NCBI GenBank assembly: GCA_030528145.1
Contig: JAUMZK010000004.1
Coordinates: 1-64,000, forward strand
Length of the DNA: 64,000 bases
Direction: 5' to 3'
Source: Actinomycetaceae bacterium
GTDB lineage: Bacteria; Actinomycetota; Actinomycetes; Actinomycetales; Actinomycetaceae
The notes beneath the pieces were generated by a model. The model was not told the DNA's origin and did not search any database. It worked only from the letters and a program-made list of their open reading frames with translations. Below, in pieces: positions 45,098 to 54,335 of this stretch; within the stretch, counting starts at the first letter, position 1; each line of letters begins with the position of its first letter. The translations under genes and the position numbers were made by a program.

Positions 45098-46666
45098 CTA
45101 CAAGCTGAAAATAACTGGCACCAACAGTATTTTCACGATCATGGCGAACGCGAATAGAGCCGCGTAAGCGGTCTCTATGCGTTCGTCCGCCACCCGGTCG
45201 CTGGCGGCGCTCAAAACAGCAGGCTGTCCCAACATGCCCGCCACAGTGCCGGCAGTTCGGGGCGCCGACAACCCGACCAACCGACCTCCGACAACCACCA
45301 CCAAACACGCCAAACCCACCGCAACCACTGACACCAGACCGCCACGAACGCCCTCGGCAGAAGCCGCAATGCGGGCAAATTCCGGACCCGAAACTAACCC
45401 CAAACCAGCCAAGAAAAACAACAGCCCTAACTGGCGGATAGTCAAAGTAGCAGACTGCGGCAAAACCCAAATCAAAGGTCCAGTCCGGCGCAACGCCCCC
45501 AACGCCATACCCACAATCAGCGGTCCTGCAGCCGGACCCAAACTGAATACCGCGCCCCCCGGCAACGGCACCTGAATCAGACCTGCCAGCAAACCTAAAA
45601 CCAGCCCAATACCTACAGCCAACGCATCGACCTCGCTGACTTTTCGTTCTGAATCCCCAAAAAAGTCACTGATCTGCGCCATCTCGTCCCGCGGAGTAAC
45701 CACCGCCACGTGGTCTCCCGGCTCTAAAACCAAGGTATCGCTGGCAAGCAAATCCAAATCCCCCCGGCGCACGCGCGTAACTACCGCCCCGAAACGGGCA
45801 CACAAATTCAGTTCCGCCACAGAGCGCCCCGCAATATCCGGGTTGGAAACCACGTAACGCTCAAATTCGACCTCGCTGCGGTCGTCCGCCAAATGCTCAT
45901 CCACCACTTTGCCCAAGAAGTCAATCGCAGGTCCGGCGCTATCACCCACGCCCACAACCACCACCAGGTCGCCTGCCAACAAGTCTTCCCCCGGCGAAAC
46001 AACCCTAGTACGCTGCCCGCGACGCAAGTACGACAAACGCACTTTCCCGTTTCGGTAGCCCGGCACCGCCCGCACCGGCACGCACTTTTCTACCAACACT
46101 GTTTGTGCGGCAATACCACTGCCAGCCAAAGAGGGCTCGTCGCATTTACCCGGCCAGGACAAAGGCGCCACCACGGAGGCAAAAATAATTGCCACAACTA
46201 CCGCCAACGGGTAAGCCAACGCGTACCCCACCGCCGCCAGTGGCGAACCAGTCAGCTTCGTGGCCGTGTCCAACGCTGGCGCCGCCGTCAGGGCGCCTGT
46301 AAACAACCCCGTAACCAATGCCTTATTCAACCCAAATAAATGCCCCCCGACCACGGTCACAACCGCCGCCCCAACGGTGGCTAACGCCCCAATACCAAAC
46401 AGCGGCAAGTGCGAACGAAATCCCGTCACAAAAGTTTGTCCTGCACCCACACCAACCGTGTACACGAACATAATTAAACCCAAGCCTTGCAAAAGCCCCA
46501 TACCATGCCCAATTGCCGGGTTAGCGGCAGATAAAATAAGCCCCACAAATAAGGCTCCGGCCGCCCCAAAACGCATCGGACCAAACGGAATTTGACCAAT
46601 TAGGGCACCCAAAGCAACTACTACGAAAATTGTCAGTAAAGGATTTTCAGCAAGAGTTTCAAGCAT
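45098..46666 (-). CDS. AspT/YidE-family antiporter
   Basis: A 522-residue transporter. Two hydrophobic blocks (about 1-165 and 375-522) each carry an aspartate:alanine-exchanger duplication domain (ILSAANPAIGHGMGLLQGLGLIMFVYTVGVGAGQ; PLIWVLPQSATLTIRQLGLLFFLAGLGL), with two TrkA-C regulatory domains between them (such as LDLLASDTLVLEPGDHVAVV). Known members exchange aspartate and alanine or export dicarboxylates. The neighbouring aspartyl aminopeptidase is compatible with aspartate metabolism, but no operon links them. Confidence 0.9.
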   Translation of the reverse strand: MLETLAENPLLTIFVVVALGALIGQIPFGPMRFGAAGALFVGLILSAANPAIGHGMGLLQGLGLIMFVYTVGVGAGQTFVTGFRSHLPLFGIGALATVGAAVVTVVGGHLFGLNKALVTGLFTGALTAAPALDTATKLTGSPLAAVGYALAYPLAVVVAIIFASVVAPLSWPGKCDEPSLAGSGIAAQTVLVEKCVPVRAVPGYRNGKVRLSYLRRGQRTRVVSPGEDLLAGDLVVVVGVGDSAGPAIDFLGKVVDEHLADDRSEVEFERYVVSNPDIAGRSVAELNLCARFGAVVTRVRRGDLDLLASDTLVLEPGDHVAVVTPRDEMAQISDFFGDSERKVSEVDALAVGIGLVLGLLAGLIQVPLPGGAVFSLGPAAGPLIVGMALGALRRTGPLIWVLPQSATLTIRQLGLLFFLAGLGLVSGPEFARIAASAEGVRGGLVSVVAVGLACLVVVVGGRLVGLSAPRTAGTVAGMLGQPAVLSAASDRVADERIETAYAALFAFAMIVKILLVPVIFSL

Positions 46667-46806
46667 CCTTCCACCATACCGGGTTCACCAGGTCTGTAAT
46701 TTCACTGATCTAACGCGCAGCGCGAAAGAATGCGCACAAATAGCGGGCGCCCTCGAAAATAGTTATGTGTTTACTTTAGGATTTTTAAAGATTTAGAGAG
46801 GTGACC

Positions 46807-48561
46807 ATGTTATTTGAGCTTTCATGGCGGTATCTAAGGCAAAGGTCCGGAATTTTAACGGTTGTTATTTTGTGCCAATTCGCGCAAGTACTGGCTAATT
46901 TGCAGTTGCCGTCACTGAATGCTCGCATAATAAACGAGGGCGTAGTTGGGGCGGATCCGACTGTGGCCTGGCGCTTAGGCGGACAAATGCTGGCGGTGTC
47001 GGTTGTGGGCGCGCTGCTAAATTTCGTGGCAGTTTACTATGCGGCGTCTTTAGCTATGGGACTTGGCAAATATTTGCGCCGCGAGGTTTTCCGCGCTGTC
47101 AGCGAATTTAGCAGCCTGGAATTGAACAAGTTTGGGGCTGCCACCTTGGTTACGCGCGCGACCAATGACGTTCAGCAAATCCAAATGGTCGCGTTTATGA
47201 CTTTGTCCATGATTATTTCTGCCCCCGTAATGATGGTGGGTGGGCTAATCATGGCTATTTCCGAAGACGCCCCCCTCAGTTTAATTTTTGCTGTTTGCGT
47301 GCCGGTGTTAGCCGCACTATTAGGGCTGATTATTTGGCAGCTTTCCCCTCTGTTTCGCAGCCAACAGGAAAAATTAGACCGTGTTAACGCGGTACTTCGC
47401 GAACAGTTACAGGGCGTGCGCGTAATTCGCGCGTTTGTGCGCCAATTATTGGAAAAGCAACGATTCGCGCGGGCTAATGATGATTTGCAGCGCGTGGCGC
47501 TGCGTATTGGATGGGTATTTGCATTTTTCTTTCCGGCGTTGTCGTTTGTGGTGGGAGCGTCTGCGGTGGCAGTTATTTGGTTTGGCAGTTTGCGCATTAA
47601 CGGTGGGCATATGCAAGTCGGGTCGCTGCTAGCTTATATCAGCTATTTGATGATGATCCTGATGTCCGTGCTGATCGCTTCCATGCTGTTCATGTTCATT
47701 CCCCGAGCGCGCGTTACCGCCAAACGAGTGGCAGAAGTCGTTGATACAGTGCCGCAAATTCGTCCTCTGCCGGGAGCAGTAGATTTGCCGGACGCACCGG
47801 TCACTTTTTCTTTCGAGGACGTCCAAGTCACTTTCCCAGGCGCCGAACGTCCCGTCTTAACCGGCATAAATGCCACTTTTAGTCCCGGAAAAACGGTGGC
47901 AGTTATAGGGTCCACGGGTTCTGGTAAGTCTACTTTTGTGAATCTGTTGCCGCGCCTACTGGACCCTACATCGGGGCGGGTGTGCGCGCAGGCAGGCGGG
48001 CAAAAGTGGGATTTGCGTGACGTAAGCCTAGCGCAGGTACGCCAGCGCATCGCCCTCGTCCCCCAAAAAGCGTACTTGTTCAGCGGCACTATTGCCACAA
48101 CCGTGGCGGGGGTCGATTCACACCAGGTTACGGCACAGGTGCGCACCCGTGTGCTCGCAGCACTGCAAACTGCGGGTGCCCTCGATTTTGTAATGGAACT
48201 AGCAGAAGGCATCGACGCGAAAGTGGAAGCAGGCGGCACTAACTTTAGTGGCGGTCAACGCCAACGCCTAACCATCGCCCGGGCGCTTTACAAGGACGCC
48301 GACTTGCTGGTTTTTGACGATTCTTTCAGCGCCCTCGACTACACTACAGACGCCAAAGTGCGGCAAAATTTGCGGCAAAGCGCGTCTGCAGCGGTGCTCA
48401 TTGTGGCGCAACGAATTTCCACAGTGCGCGGCGCTGACGAAATTATTGTCCTAGACGGCGGCCAAATCGTGGGCAGAGGCACGCACAATAAACTTTTAGA
48501 TAATTGCGGAACTTACGCAGAAATTGTGACGTCACAACTGAGCGCAGAGGAGGCAAAATGA
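46807..48561 (+). CDS. ABC exporter half-transporter A, degenerate ATP site
   Basis: A 584-residue half-transporter: six membrane helices (about 1-310) and an ATPase domain with GSTGSGKST, the signature FSGGQRQRL and Walker B LLVFDDSFSALD. The residue after Walker B is Asp rather than the catalytic Glu. That marks the degenerate half of heterodimeric exporters such as LmrCD or TM287/288. ATG 46807 after AGAGAGGTGACC is preferred to the GTG six bases earlier. Its stop overlaps the partner gene's start. Confidence 0.93.
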   Translation: MLFELSWRYLRQRSGILTVVILCQFAQVLANLQLPSLNARIINEGVVGADPTVAWRLGGQMLAVSVVGALLNFVAVYYAASLAMGLGKYLRREVFRAVSEFSSLELNKFGAATLVTRATNDVQQIQMVAFMTLSMIISAPVMMVGGLIMAISEDAPLSLIFAVCVPVLAALLGLIIWQLSPLFRSQQEKLDRVNAVLREQLQGVRVIRAFVRQLLEKQRFARANDDLQRVALRIGWVFAFFFPALSFVVGASAVAVIWFGSLRINGGHMQVGSLLAYISYLMMILMSVLIASMLFMFIPRARVTAKRVAEVVDTVPQIRPLPGAVDLPDAPVTFSFEDVQVTFPGAERPVLTGINATFSPGKTVAVIGSTGSGKSTFVNLLPRLLDPTSGRVCAQAGGQKWDLRDVSLAQVRQRIALVPQKAYLFSGTIATTVAGVDSHQVTAQVRTRVLAALQTAGALDFVMELAEGIDAKVEAGGTNFSGGQRQRLTIARALYKDADLLVFDDSFSALDYTTDAKVRQNLRQSASAAVLIVAQRISTVRGADEIIVLDGGQIVGRGTHNKLLDNCGTYAEIVTSQLSAEEAK

Positions 48562-50465
48562 GTAGGCGTCCTCAGGGGCGTATGCCCGGAGAAAAACCCA
48601 AAAATTTACGCCAGGCACTGTCCCGCCTTTTTTCTGCGCTGGGTCCCGAGCGCGCCCACATGGTAATAGTAACCGTTCTGACTGTGGGCGCAGTGGCACT
48701 TTCTGTGGTAATACCAATGATTTTAGGTAGGGCGACGGACACTATTTTTGCGGGCGCCATCGGCACGCGTCTGCCCGCCCACGTCTCGAAGGCGCAAATT
48801 GTCGCCCAACTGCGCACCCAAGGGCAGACCCGGTTCGCGGACATGCTGACTGCGATAGACGTTACCCCTGGCAAAGGAATTGATTTCCACCTGCTGGCCA
48901 CCTTACTGGTAACCGTCCTAGGACTATATTTGGCCTCCGCGTTATTATCGTGGATCGCTGGCATTCAGACGCGCCAAGCGGTTCAACGCGTGGCTTACAG
49001 AATGCGCGCGGACGTGCAAAGTAAAATTGATCGCTTGCCGCTGAAAGTACTAGATGGCAACGCGCGCGGCGATATTTTGTCGCGGGTTACAAACGATGTC
49101 GACAATGTTGCGCAAACTTTACAACAATCCATCACCCAATTGCTCAATTCGTTGTTCACTGCGGCAGGCATTTTTGGTTTGATGCTGTGGGTGTCATGGC
49201 ATATGACGCTCACTACCGCAATTATTATGCCTTTCGGTATGGCACTTACCGCGTTCATCATGAAGAGGGCGCAGCCGCACTTTACAACCCAATGGCAGGC
49301 AACTGGTGAGGTCGAAGCCCTAGTCGAGGAAGCCTTCAGCGGCCACGAAGTCGCCTTGCTGCACGACTTGGGTCCGATGTTTGCCGAACATTTCGCAGAA
49401 AAGAACCAAAAACTGTACCGGGCATCTTTTAGTGCGCAGTGGCTTTCGGGACTGCTGGGTCCCATCATGACTTTCACTAATAACCTGGCGTTCGCGGCGG
49501 TATGCGTGCTTGGCGCGTTCATGGTTACGGCAGGTCAGTTGACTATCGGGGGCGTGCAGGCTTTCATCCAGTATTCGCGCCAACTGAGTCAGCCGCTATC
49601 CACCCTGGCTCAACTGATGAACCTGCTGCAATCTGGGGGTGCCAGCGCGGAACGCGTTTACGAATTTTTGGATTTGCCCGAAATGGAACCGGATTCTGCC
49701 ACCGCCCACACCAGTTTTAAAGCCGCGGGGGCGCGCATTTGTTTCGAGGACGTCACTTTCGGTTACGAGGACGCTGCCCCGGTTATCAATAACCTAAATT
49801 TGAGGGTGGAACCTGGGCAAACAGTAGCTATTGTGGGACCGACAGGGGCAGGAAAAACCACTTTAGTGAATTTGTTGATGCGTTTTTACGAGGTCGATTC
49901 TGGGCGCATCACTATAAACGGGGTGGATATACGCCAGTTGACGCGTGATGCCTTGCGCAGCTGCACCGCCATGGTTTTGCAGGAAACTTGGTTGCGTGAG
50001 GGAACAATTTACGAAAATATTGCCTTTGGCAAAGAGGACGCCACTGCCGAAGAAATTTACCATGCCGCAAAAATGACCATGGTGGACCGCATAATTCGGC
50101 AGCTTCCCCAGGGTTACGACACGGTTATTGATGGTGAAACCGGTATTTTGTCTGTTGGCGAAAAACAGTTGGTTACTATTGCCCGTGCTTTTTTGAAACA
50201 ACCAGATATTCTGATATTGGACGAAGCGACGTCCTCGGTGGATACACGCACGGAAATGTTGGTGCAAAAAGCCATGGCGCAACTGCAAGTGGGTCGCACC
50301 GCCTTTGTTATTGCGCACCGCCTGTCCACTATCCGCGACGCCGACCAAATTATTGTTATGGAAAACGGTGACGTGGTGGAAGCTGGCAACCACCATTCGT
50401 TGCTGCAAACAGGTGGCGCTTACGCGCGCTTATACCAAGCCCAATTTGCGGGCACCGAAATTTGA
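48558..50465 (+). CDS. ABC exporter half-transporter B, catalytic site
   Basis: A 635-residue half-transporter starting at ATG 48558 (GAGGAGG upstream), overlapping the previous stop by ATGA. Six helices span about 40-340, with an extra cytoplasmic or extracytoplasmic insertion (GRATDTIFAGAIGTRLPAHVSKAQ...) after the first. The ATPase domain has GPTGAGKTT, a changed signature LSVGEKQL, and Walker B LILDEATSSVD with the catalytic Glu. With its partner it should form an asymmetric multidrug or peptide exporter. Confidence 0.94.
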   Translation: MSRRPQGRMPGEKPKNLRQALSRLFSALGPERAHMVIVTVLTVGAVALSVVIPMILGRATDTIFAGAIGTRLPAHVSKAQIVAQLRTQGQTRFADMLTAIDVTPGKGIDFHLLATLLVTVLGLYLASALLSWIAGIQTRQAVQRVAYRMRADVQSKIDRLPLKVLDGNARGDILSRVTNDVDNVAQTLQQSITQLLNSLFTAAGIFGLMLWVSWHMTLTTAIIMPFGMALTAFIMKRAQPHFTTQWQATGEVEALVEEAFSGHEVALLHDLGPMFAEHFAEKNQKLYRASFSAQWLSGLLGPIMTFTNNLAFAAVCVLGAFMVTAGQLTIGGVQAFIQYSRQLSQPLSTLAQLMNLLQSGGASAERVYEFLDLPEMEPDSATAHTSFKAAGARICFEDVTFGYEDAAPVINNLNLRVEPGQTVAIVGPTGAGKTTLVNLLMRFYEVDSGRITINGVDIRQLTRDALRSCTAMVLQETWLREGTIYENIAFGKEDATAEEIYHAAKMTMVDRIIRQLPQGYDTVIDGETGILSVGEKQLVTIARAFLKQPDILILDEATSSVDTRTEMLVQKAMAQLQVGRTAFVIAHRLSTIRDADQIIVMENGDVVEAGNHHSLLQTGGAYARLYQAQFAGTEI

Positions 50466-50507
50466 TACCGAAATATCGTGACGTTATTTAGCAGGAAGGA
50501 AGCAACA

Positions 50508-51347
50508 TTGGCTATTCCATCAGTGCAAATGTCTAATGGTTTGCAAATGCCACAGTTCGGCTTTGGCACTTACAAAGTAGATCCGCAAGACGCCACCGCT
50601 TTGGTGCGCATCGCCCTCGAAATGGGCATTTACCATATTGATACGGCGCAAATGTACGGAAACGAAAAGCAGGTTGGGCAGGCGCTGGTGGATTATCCGC
50701 GCGAAGACCTGTTCATCACCACCAAATTGAACAATCATTTACACGAACGCGCCGATGCTACCGCCAGTTTGGACCGATCTTTAGCCGATTTGGGTGTGGA
50801 TTACGTGGATTTGTTTTTGATTCACTGGCCCATGGTGAAGCGCTATGGGGGCAACTACCCGCAGGCGTGGCAGAACATGTTAGATTTCCAGGCAGATGGG
50901 CGCGCCCGCACTGTGGGGGTTTCCAATTTCGAGGGCGAACATTTAGACCGCTTGCGGTCTGAGGTTGGCACTTTGCCCACCGTGAACCAAATAGAAATCC
51001 ACCCTTATTTCGCCAACCGGGAACTGGTCGATTACTGTCAAGAACGGGGTATTACCGTGCAGGCGTGGTCCCCTCTGGGGCGCGGCGTGTGCCTAAAAGA
51101 CCCCGTAATTGGGGAAATTGCGGCGCAAGTTGAACGCACCCCCGCGCAGGTCACGCTGCGGTGGAACATTCAGCGTGGCATCGTAGTGTTCCCAAAAGCT
51201 TCCACAAAGGAACGCATCGCAGAAAATGCGGGAATTTTCGATTTCGAACTTACAGATACGCAAATGGACCGTATTTTTGCTTTAGATCGGGGCGAGGACG
51301 GTCGGCAAGGTTCTGTACCGAACACTATGGATTACTGGCCGGCGTAG
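50508..51347 (+). CDS. Aldo/keto reductase
   Basis: About 279 residues. The NADPH-dependent reductase fold shows DTAQMYGNEKQVG (catalytic Asp, Tyr), the lysine in FITTKLNN and the histidine in LIHWPM, plus VGVSNF and the cofactor-binding PKASTKERI. TTG 50508 follows GGAAGGA at proper spacing, better than the GTG at 50478. It resembles bacterial 2,5-diketogluconate reductase-type enzymes; the substrate is unknown. Confidence 0.93.
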   Translation: MAIPSVQMSNGLQMPQFGFGTYKVDPQDATALVRIALEMGIYHIDTAQMYGNEKQVGQALVDYPREDLFITTKLNNHLHERADATASLDRSLADLGVDYVDLFLIHWPMVKRYGGNYPQAWQNMLDFQADGRARTVGVSNFEGEHLDRLRSEVGTLPTVNQIEIHPYFANRELVDYCQERGITVQAWSPLGRGVCLKDPVIGEIAAQVERTPAQVTLRWNIQRGIVVFPKASTKERIAENAGIFDFELTDTQMDRIFALDRGEDGRQGSVPNTMDYWPA

Positions 51348-51414
51348 GCGGCGCCGAGGCGGGCGTCCTCGGGAAACCACTGAAATAAGCACTGCGGGCA
51401 GGTAATCTTTAGTC

Positions 51415-51879
51415 ATGGAACTGAAGTATCTGCCCATATTTGTGTATGGCACTTTGCGCCCTGGGGAAGCCAACTATTCGGCAACTTTGCGCGGACGGGT
51501 ACTGGCCCGCGGGGGCGCGCAAATGCCGGGTACACAGTTGTTGCTCACGCCTGCTTACCCGTTTTTGCGTTTTACAAATAATCCGCAAGACACGGTTACG
51601 GGTGAATTATTATTACTGCACGGGGAAATTTTTGCAGAAGCTATTGCGGAATTAGACGAACTCGAGGGCTATATCGAAGAGGGAGCCGAAGATAATTTAT
51701 ATATCCGCATAATTTCCCACGCGACGGTTGCCGACCCGGATCAGTGGGAGGGACGCCGACAAGTTGAATGTTACGTATATGTTGCCAGTGCAGAAACTTT
51801 GGAAAAGGAAGCAGACGACCTCGTAATTTCCAGCAGTGGGGATTGGACTTACAAGGACTCCGAGTTAGACGAAGCGTAA
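51415..51879 (+). CDS. Gamma-glutamylcyclotransferase-like (GGCT/AIG2) protein
   Basis: A 154-residue protein with the BtrG/GGCT signature FVYGTLRPGEANY at the start and the conserved Glu region ELDELEGYIEEG. Members split gamma-glutamyl bonds or gamma-glutamylamines. The substrate is not predictable. Confidence 0.87.
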   Translation: MELKYLPIFVYGTLRPGEANYSATLRGRVLARGGAQMPGTQLLLTPAYPFLRFTNNPQDTVTGELLLLHGEIFAEAIAELDELEGYIEEGAEDNLYIRIISHATVADPDQWEGRRQVECYVYVASAETLEKEADDLVISSSGDWTYKDSELDEA

Positions 51880-52087
51880 AGGATACTGAAAATTAACTGA
51901 ATTAGCAAGACTGTCCTATATTAGGTGGTTCACGGTGCGCACGGCGCGCGCGTAAAACTGCCCTGAAGCCCACCAAATAAAGGAAAAACCCGGATCCGTA
52001 TTGTCGCAAATATGGGCTTGATTTTAATCATGGTCAACAGGTGGACGCATAGGCGAAAAAAATGCGGAACTCATCTATAGTTTCTTC

Positions 52088-52498
52088 GTGACTCCTGTAC
52101 CAAATCTTGATGAAGCCCTGGCTAACCTGGTCATTACTAACGCTGGGGATTTTGTTTACTACGTTGGAAAAGACGCGCCCGAAGGCATCACTCCGCATGC
52201 GGTCATCCGGGAAAACCACGGAACTTCGTACGTCATTTCGCTAGAGGACGCCAAACGTTTAGGTTTGGACACTTCTTTGGCGTACACATGGCTCACTTTG
52301 CAAATTAAATCCAGTTTGGAAGTTGCCGGTCTGACTACGGCAGTTGCCACCACTATGAACGCGAAATCCATACCAGTAAACGTTATTGCCGGTTTTTACT
52401 ACGACCACCTGCTAGTACCAAAGCCTCTGGCAAAAGACGCGTTGCATGTGCTAGAAGATCTGTCGACTCAGGCCAAAGGATGGCTGCCTTCTGCGTAG
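52088..52498 (+). CDS. ACT-domain protein
   Basis: A 136-residue protein starting at GTG 52088. Two tandem ACT-like halves are visible (VITNAGDFVYYVG... and LQIKSSLEVAGLTTAVATTMNAKSIPVNVIAGFYYDHLLVP). Stand-alone ACT proteins of this type bind small ligands, often amino acids. No enzyme domain is attached. It ends 9 bp before the DUF4921 gene, so the two are probably one operon. Confidence 0.8.
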   Translation: MTPVPNLDEALANLVITNAGDFVYYVGKDAPEGITPHAVIRENHGTSYVISLEDAKRLGLDTSLAYTWLTLQIKSSLEVAGLTTAVATTMNAKSIPVNVIAGFYYDHLLVPKPLAKDALHVLEDLSTQAKGWLPSA

Positions 52499-52507
52499 AA
52501 TGGAGGT

Positions 52508-53800
52508 ATGAATTCTTCCACGCCCGCACTGCGGAAAATGGCTGACGGCACGGTAAAACAACGTAATATGCTCACTGGAACCGAAGTGTGGACGGTTCCA
52601 GGGCGGGGGAACCGTCCACTATCAGTGCCCACTAAAGATCCCAAACCAATTACTAGCAGTGGCGATCACTGCGCATTTTGCGAAAAGCGCTACTTGGAGA
52701 CTCCCCCAGAAAAAGCTCGGCTGGTTCGCCAAGGTGACGGCTGGAAAATCTTGCGCAACGTTAAAGCTGACCAACTTTTCGCCACTACCGCCGAGTTTCG
52801 GCGTATTCCCAACCTTTTTGAAATCATGTCCGCCAACTATTGGGCGGCAAACTACAACGCTCACCCCAGCAGTGCGCAACACCAACTAATGGCCGAATAC
52901 CTGGTTACGGGTTACGACCACATTATGCAAATTATGCGCACTAAACTGGCGGCTTCTGGGCTCAGTGAAACAGAAATTGCGGGGCTTGCCGAGGACGAAT
53001 TGTTGAGTGGCGCCTTGGGGTTCTTTTACGGTGGACACGACGTGATTGTGGCGCGGCGACATTTTATCGAGGGCGCCACCACTGACGACCAGTTGGCGTC
53101 CTCAGGAACACTATCCCCACAGGAACACGACGCTTATATGCGAATGACGGTGGACGCCCTCGAAAATTTGTACGAAATAAACCAACACGTAAAGTACGTG
53201 GCGGCGTTCCAAAACTGGTTGAAACCAGCCGGCGCCAGCTTCGACCACCTGCACAAACAGCTGGTAGCAATCGACGAGGTACCCATTCAGATTTCTACGG
53301 AAATTGACAAGTTGCGGCGCGACGAAAAGATTTACGACGACATATTGCAAGTAGCAGCTTCGCGGGACCTAGTGTTAGCGCAAAACGAACATGCGGTCGC
53401 CGTTGCCGACTTTGGGCACCGCTTCCCCACAGTGGCAGTGTGGGCGCTGGGGGCTGCGAAGGCGCCGTGGGAAGCACCCCTATCCGTACGGCGGTCAGTG
53501 TCAGACATTTTGCACGCCATGCACGCCGCCACAGGCGCAGAAGTGCCGTGCAACGAAGAATGGTACCATCGTCCTCGTAATTCCCCCGCACCGGTGCGGT
53601 GGCGCATCCTGTTGAAGTGGCGCATATCCACGTTGGCAGGGTTCGAGGGCGGAACCCGCATATACTTGAACACTATCGACCCGTGGGGGGTGCGGGATCG
53701 TATGATACCGCGCCTGCAAAAACTGCGCGAGGACGGCAAAATCGCGAACATGCGCATTGGGAGCGAATGCAAAGTCGACCCGCACTTACTGCAAGGGTAA
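52508..53800 (+). CDS. DUF4921/GalT-like protein
   Basis: A 430-residue protein of the DUF4921 type. Cys pairs (CAFC near residue 56) and the histidine cluster FDHLHKQLVAI (about 245) recall the metal-binding and active-site HxHxQ region of galactose-1-phosphate uridylyltransferase and HIT proteins. The pattern is modified (HLHKQ), so nucleotidyl transfer is plausible but unproven. A GGTATG start region follows the ACT gene by 9 bp. Confidence 0.78.
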   Translation: MNSSTPALRKMADGTVKQRNMLTGTEVWTVPGRGNRPLSVPTKDPKPITSSGDHCAFCEKRYLETPPEKARLVRQGDGWKILRNVKADQLFATTAEFRRIPNLFEIMSANYWAANYNAHPSSAQHQLMAEYLVTGYDHIMQIMRTKLAASGLSETEIAGLAEDELLSGALGFFYGGHDVIVARRHFIEGATTDDQLASSGTLSPQEHDAYMRMTVDALENLYEINQHVKYVAAFQNWLKPAGASFDHLHKQLVAIDEVPIQISTEIDKLRRDEKIYDDILQVAASRDLVLAQNEHAVAVADFGHRFPTVAVWALGAAKAPWEAPLSVRRSVSDILHAMHAATGAEVPCNEEWYHRPRNSPAPVRWRILLKWRISTLAGFEGGTRIYLNTIDPWGVRDRMIPRLQKLREDGKIANMRIGSECKVDPHLLQG

Positions 53801-53972
53801 ACCGGGGTAAGCGGGGTTGCAGCGTAGGGCTAAAACGAGGGCGGTGGCGCAGTTTTGGGCAGTGGCGCGCCACCTGATTTGCCTCCACACAAATCCCCCG
53901 CGTGCCCGCTCCAGGTCACTGCTTCCCCAGTGCGGACTGCGGACCAGGAACCGAAGTGGCAGCGAAAGTACT

Positions 53973-54242
53973 TTAGCGTTGTACTTTCTCCAGGACGTTC
54001 TTGGTGCGACCGCCGTACCACTTGTTAGTACCCTTCAGGGCGGCACGCCGGAAAATAGTTACTAGCAACCCCGAAATTGCCCCAAACAGGGCAACTTCCA
54101 AAATGGTGGCCACAGCTTCTTCATCCCCTCTGGGCGGGGTTTTTCCGGTGGCAACTTTCCACCCCAAGTCAACGGTTCGTTCGGCTAAAATTCCGGCACC
54201 AATAACTGCCACCGTGCTGGCAACTTTCCAACCAATATCCAT
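53973..54242 (-). CDS. DUF4235 membrane protein
   Basis: About 89 residues, starting at ATG 54242 with AAGGAGG upstream. Two glycine-containing hydrophobic segments (about 5-22 and 50-67) and the DUF4235 pattern WKVASGKTPP and AALKGTNKWYGG are seen. Common in Actinobacteria; function unknown. Transcribed away from the EtfD-like gene. Confidence 0.88.
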   Translation of the reverse strand: MDIGWKVASTVAVIGAGILAERTVDLGWKVATGKTPPRGDEEAVATILEVALFGAISGLLVTIFRRAALKGTNKWYGGRTKNVLEKVQR

Positions 54243-54335
54243 AATTCCTCCTTGCCCCAATTTTTCCACAATTATCAAGAACTTGACGGGCAGAAGCGAT
54301 GCCTGATTTTTTGCGCAGGCAGATAGGGTAGGTAC

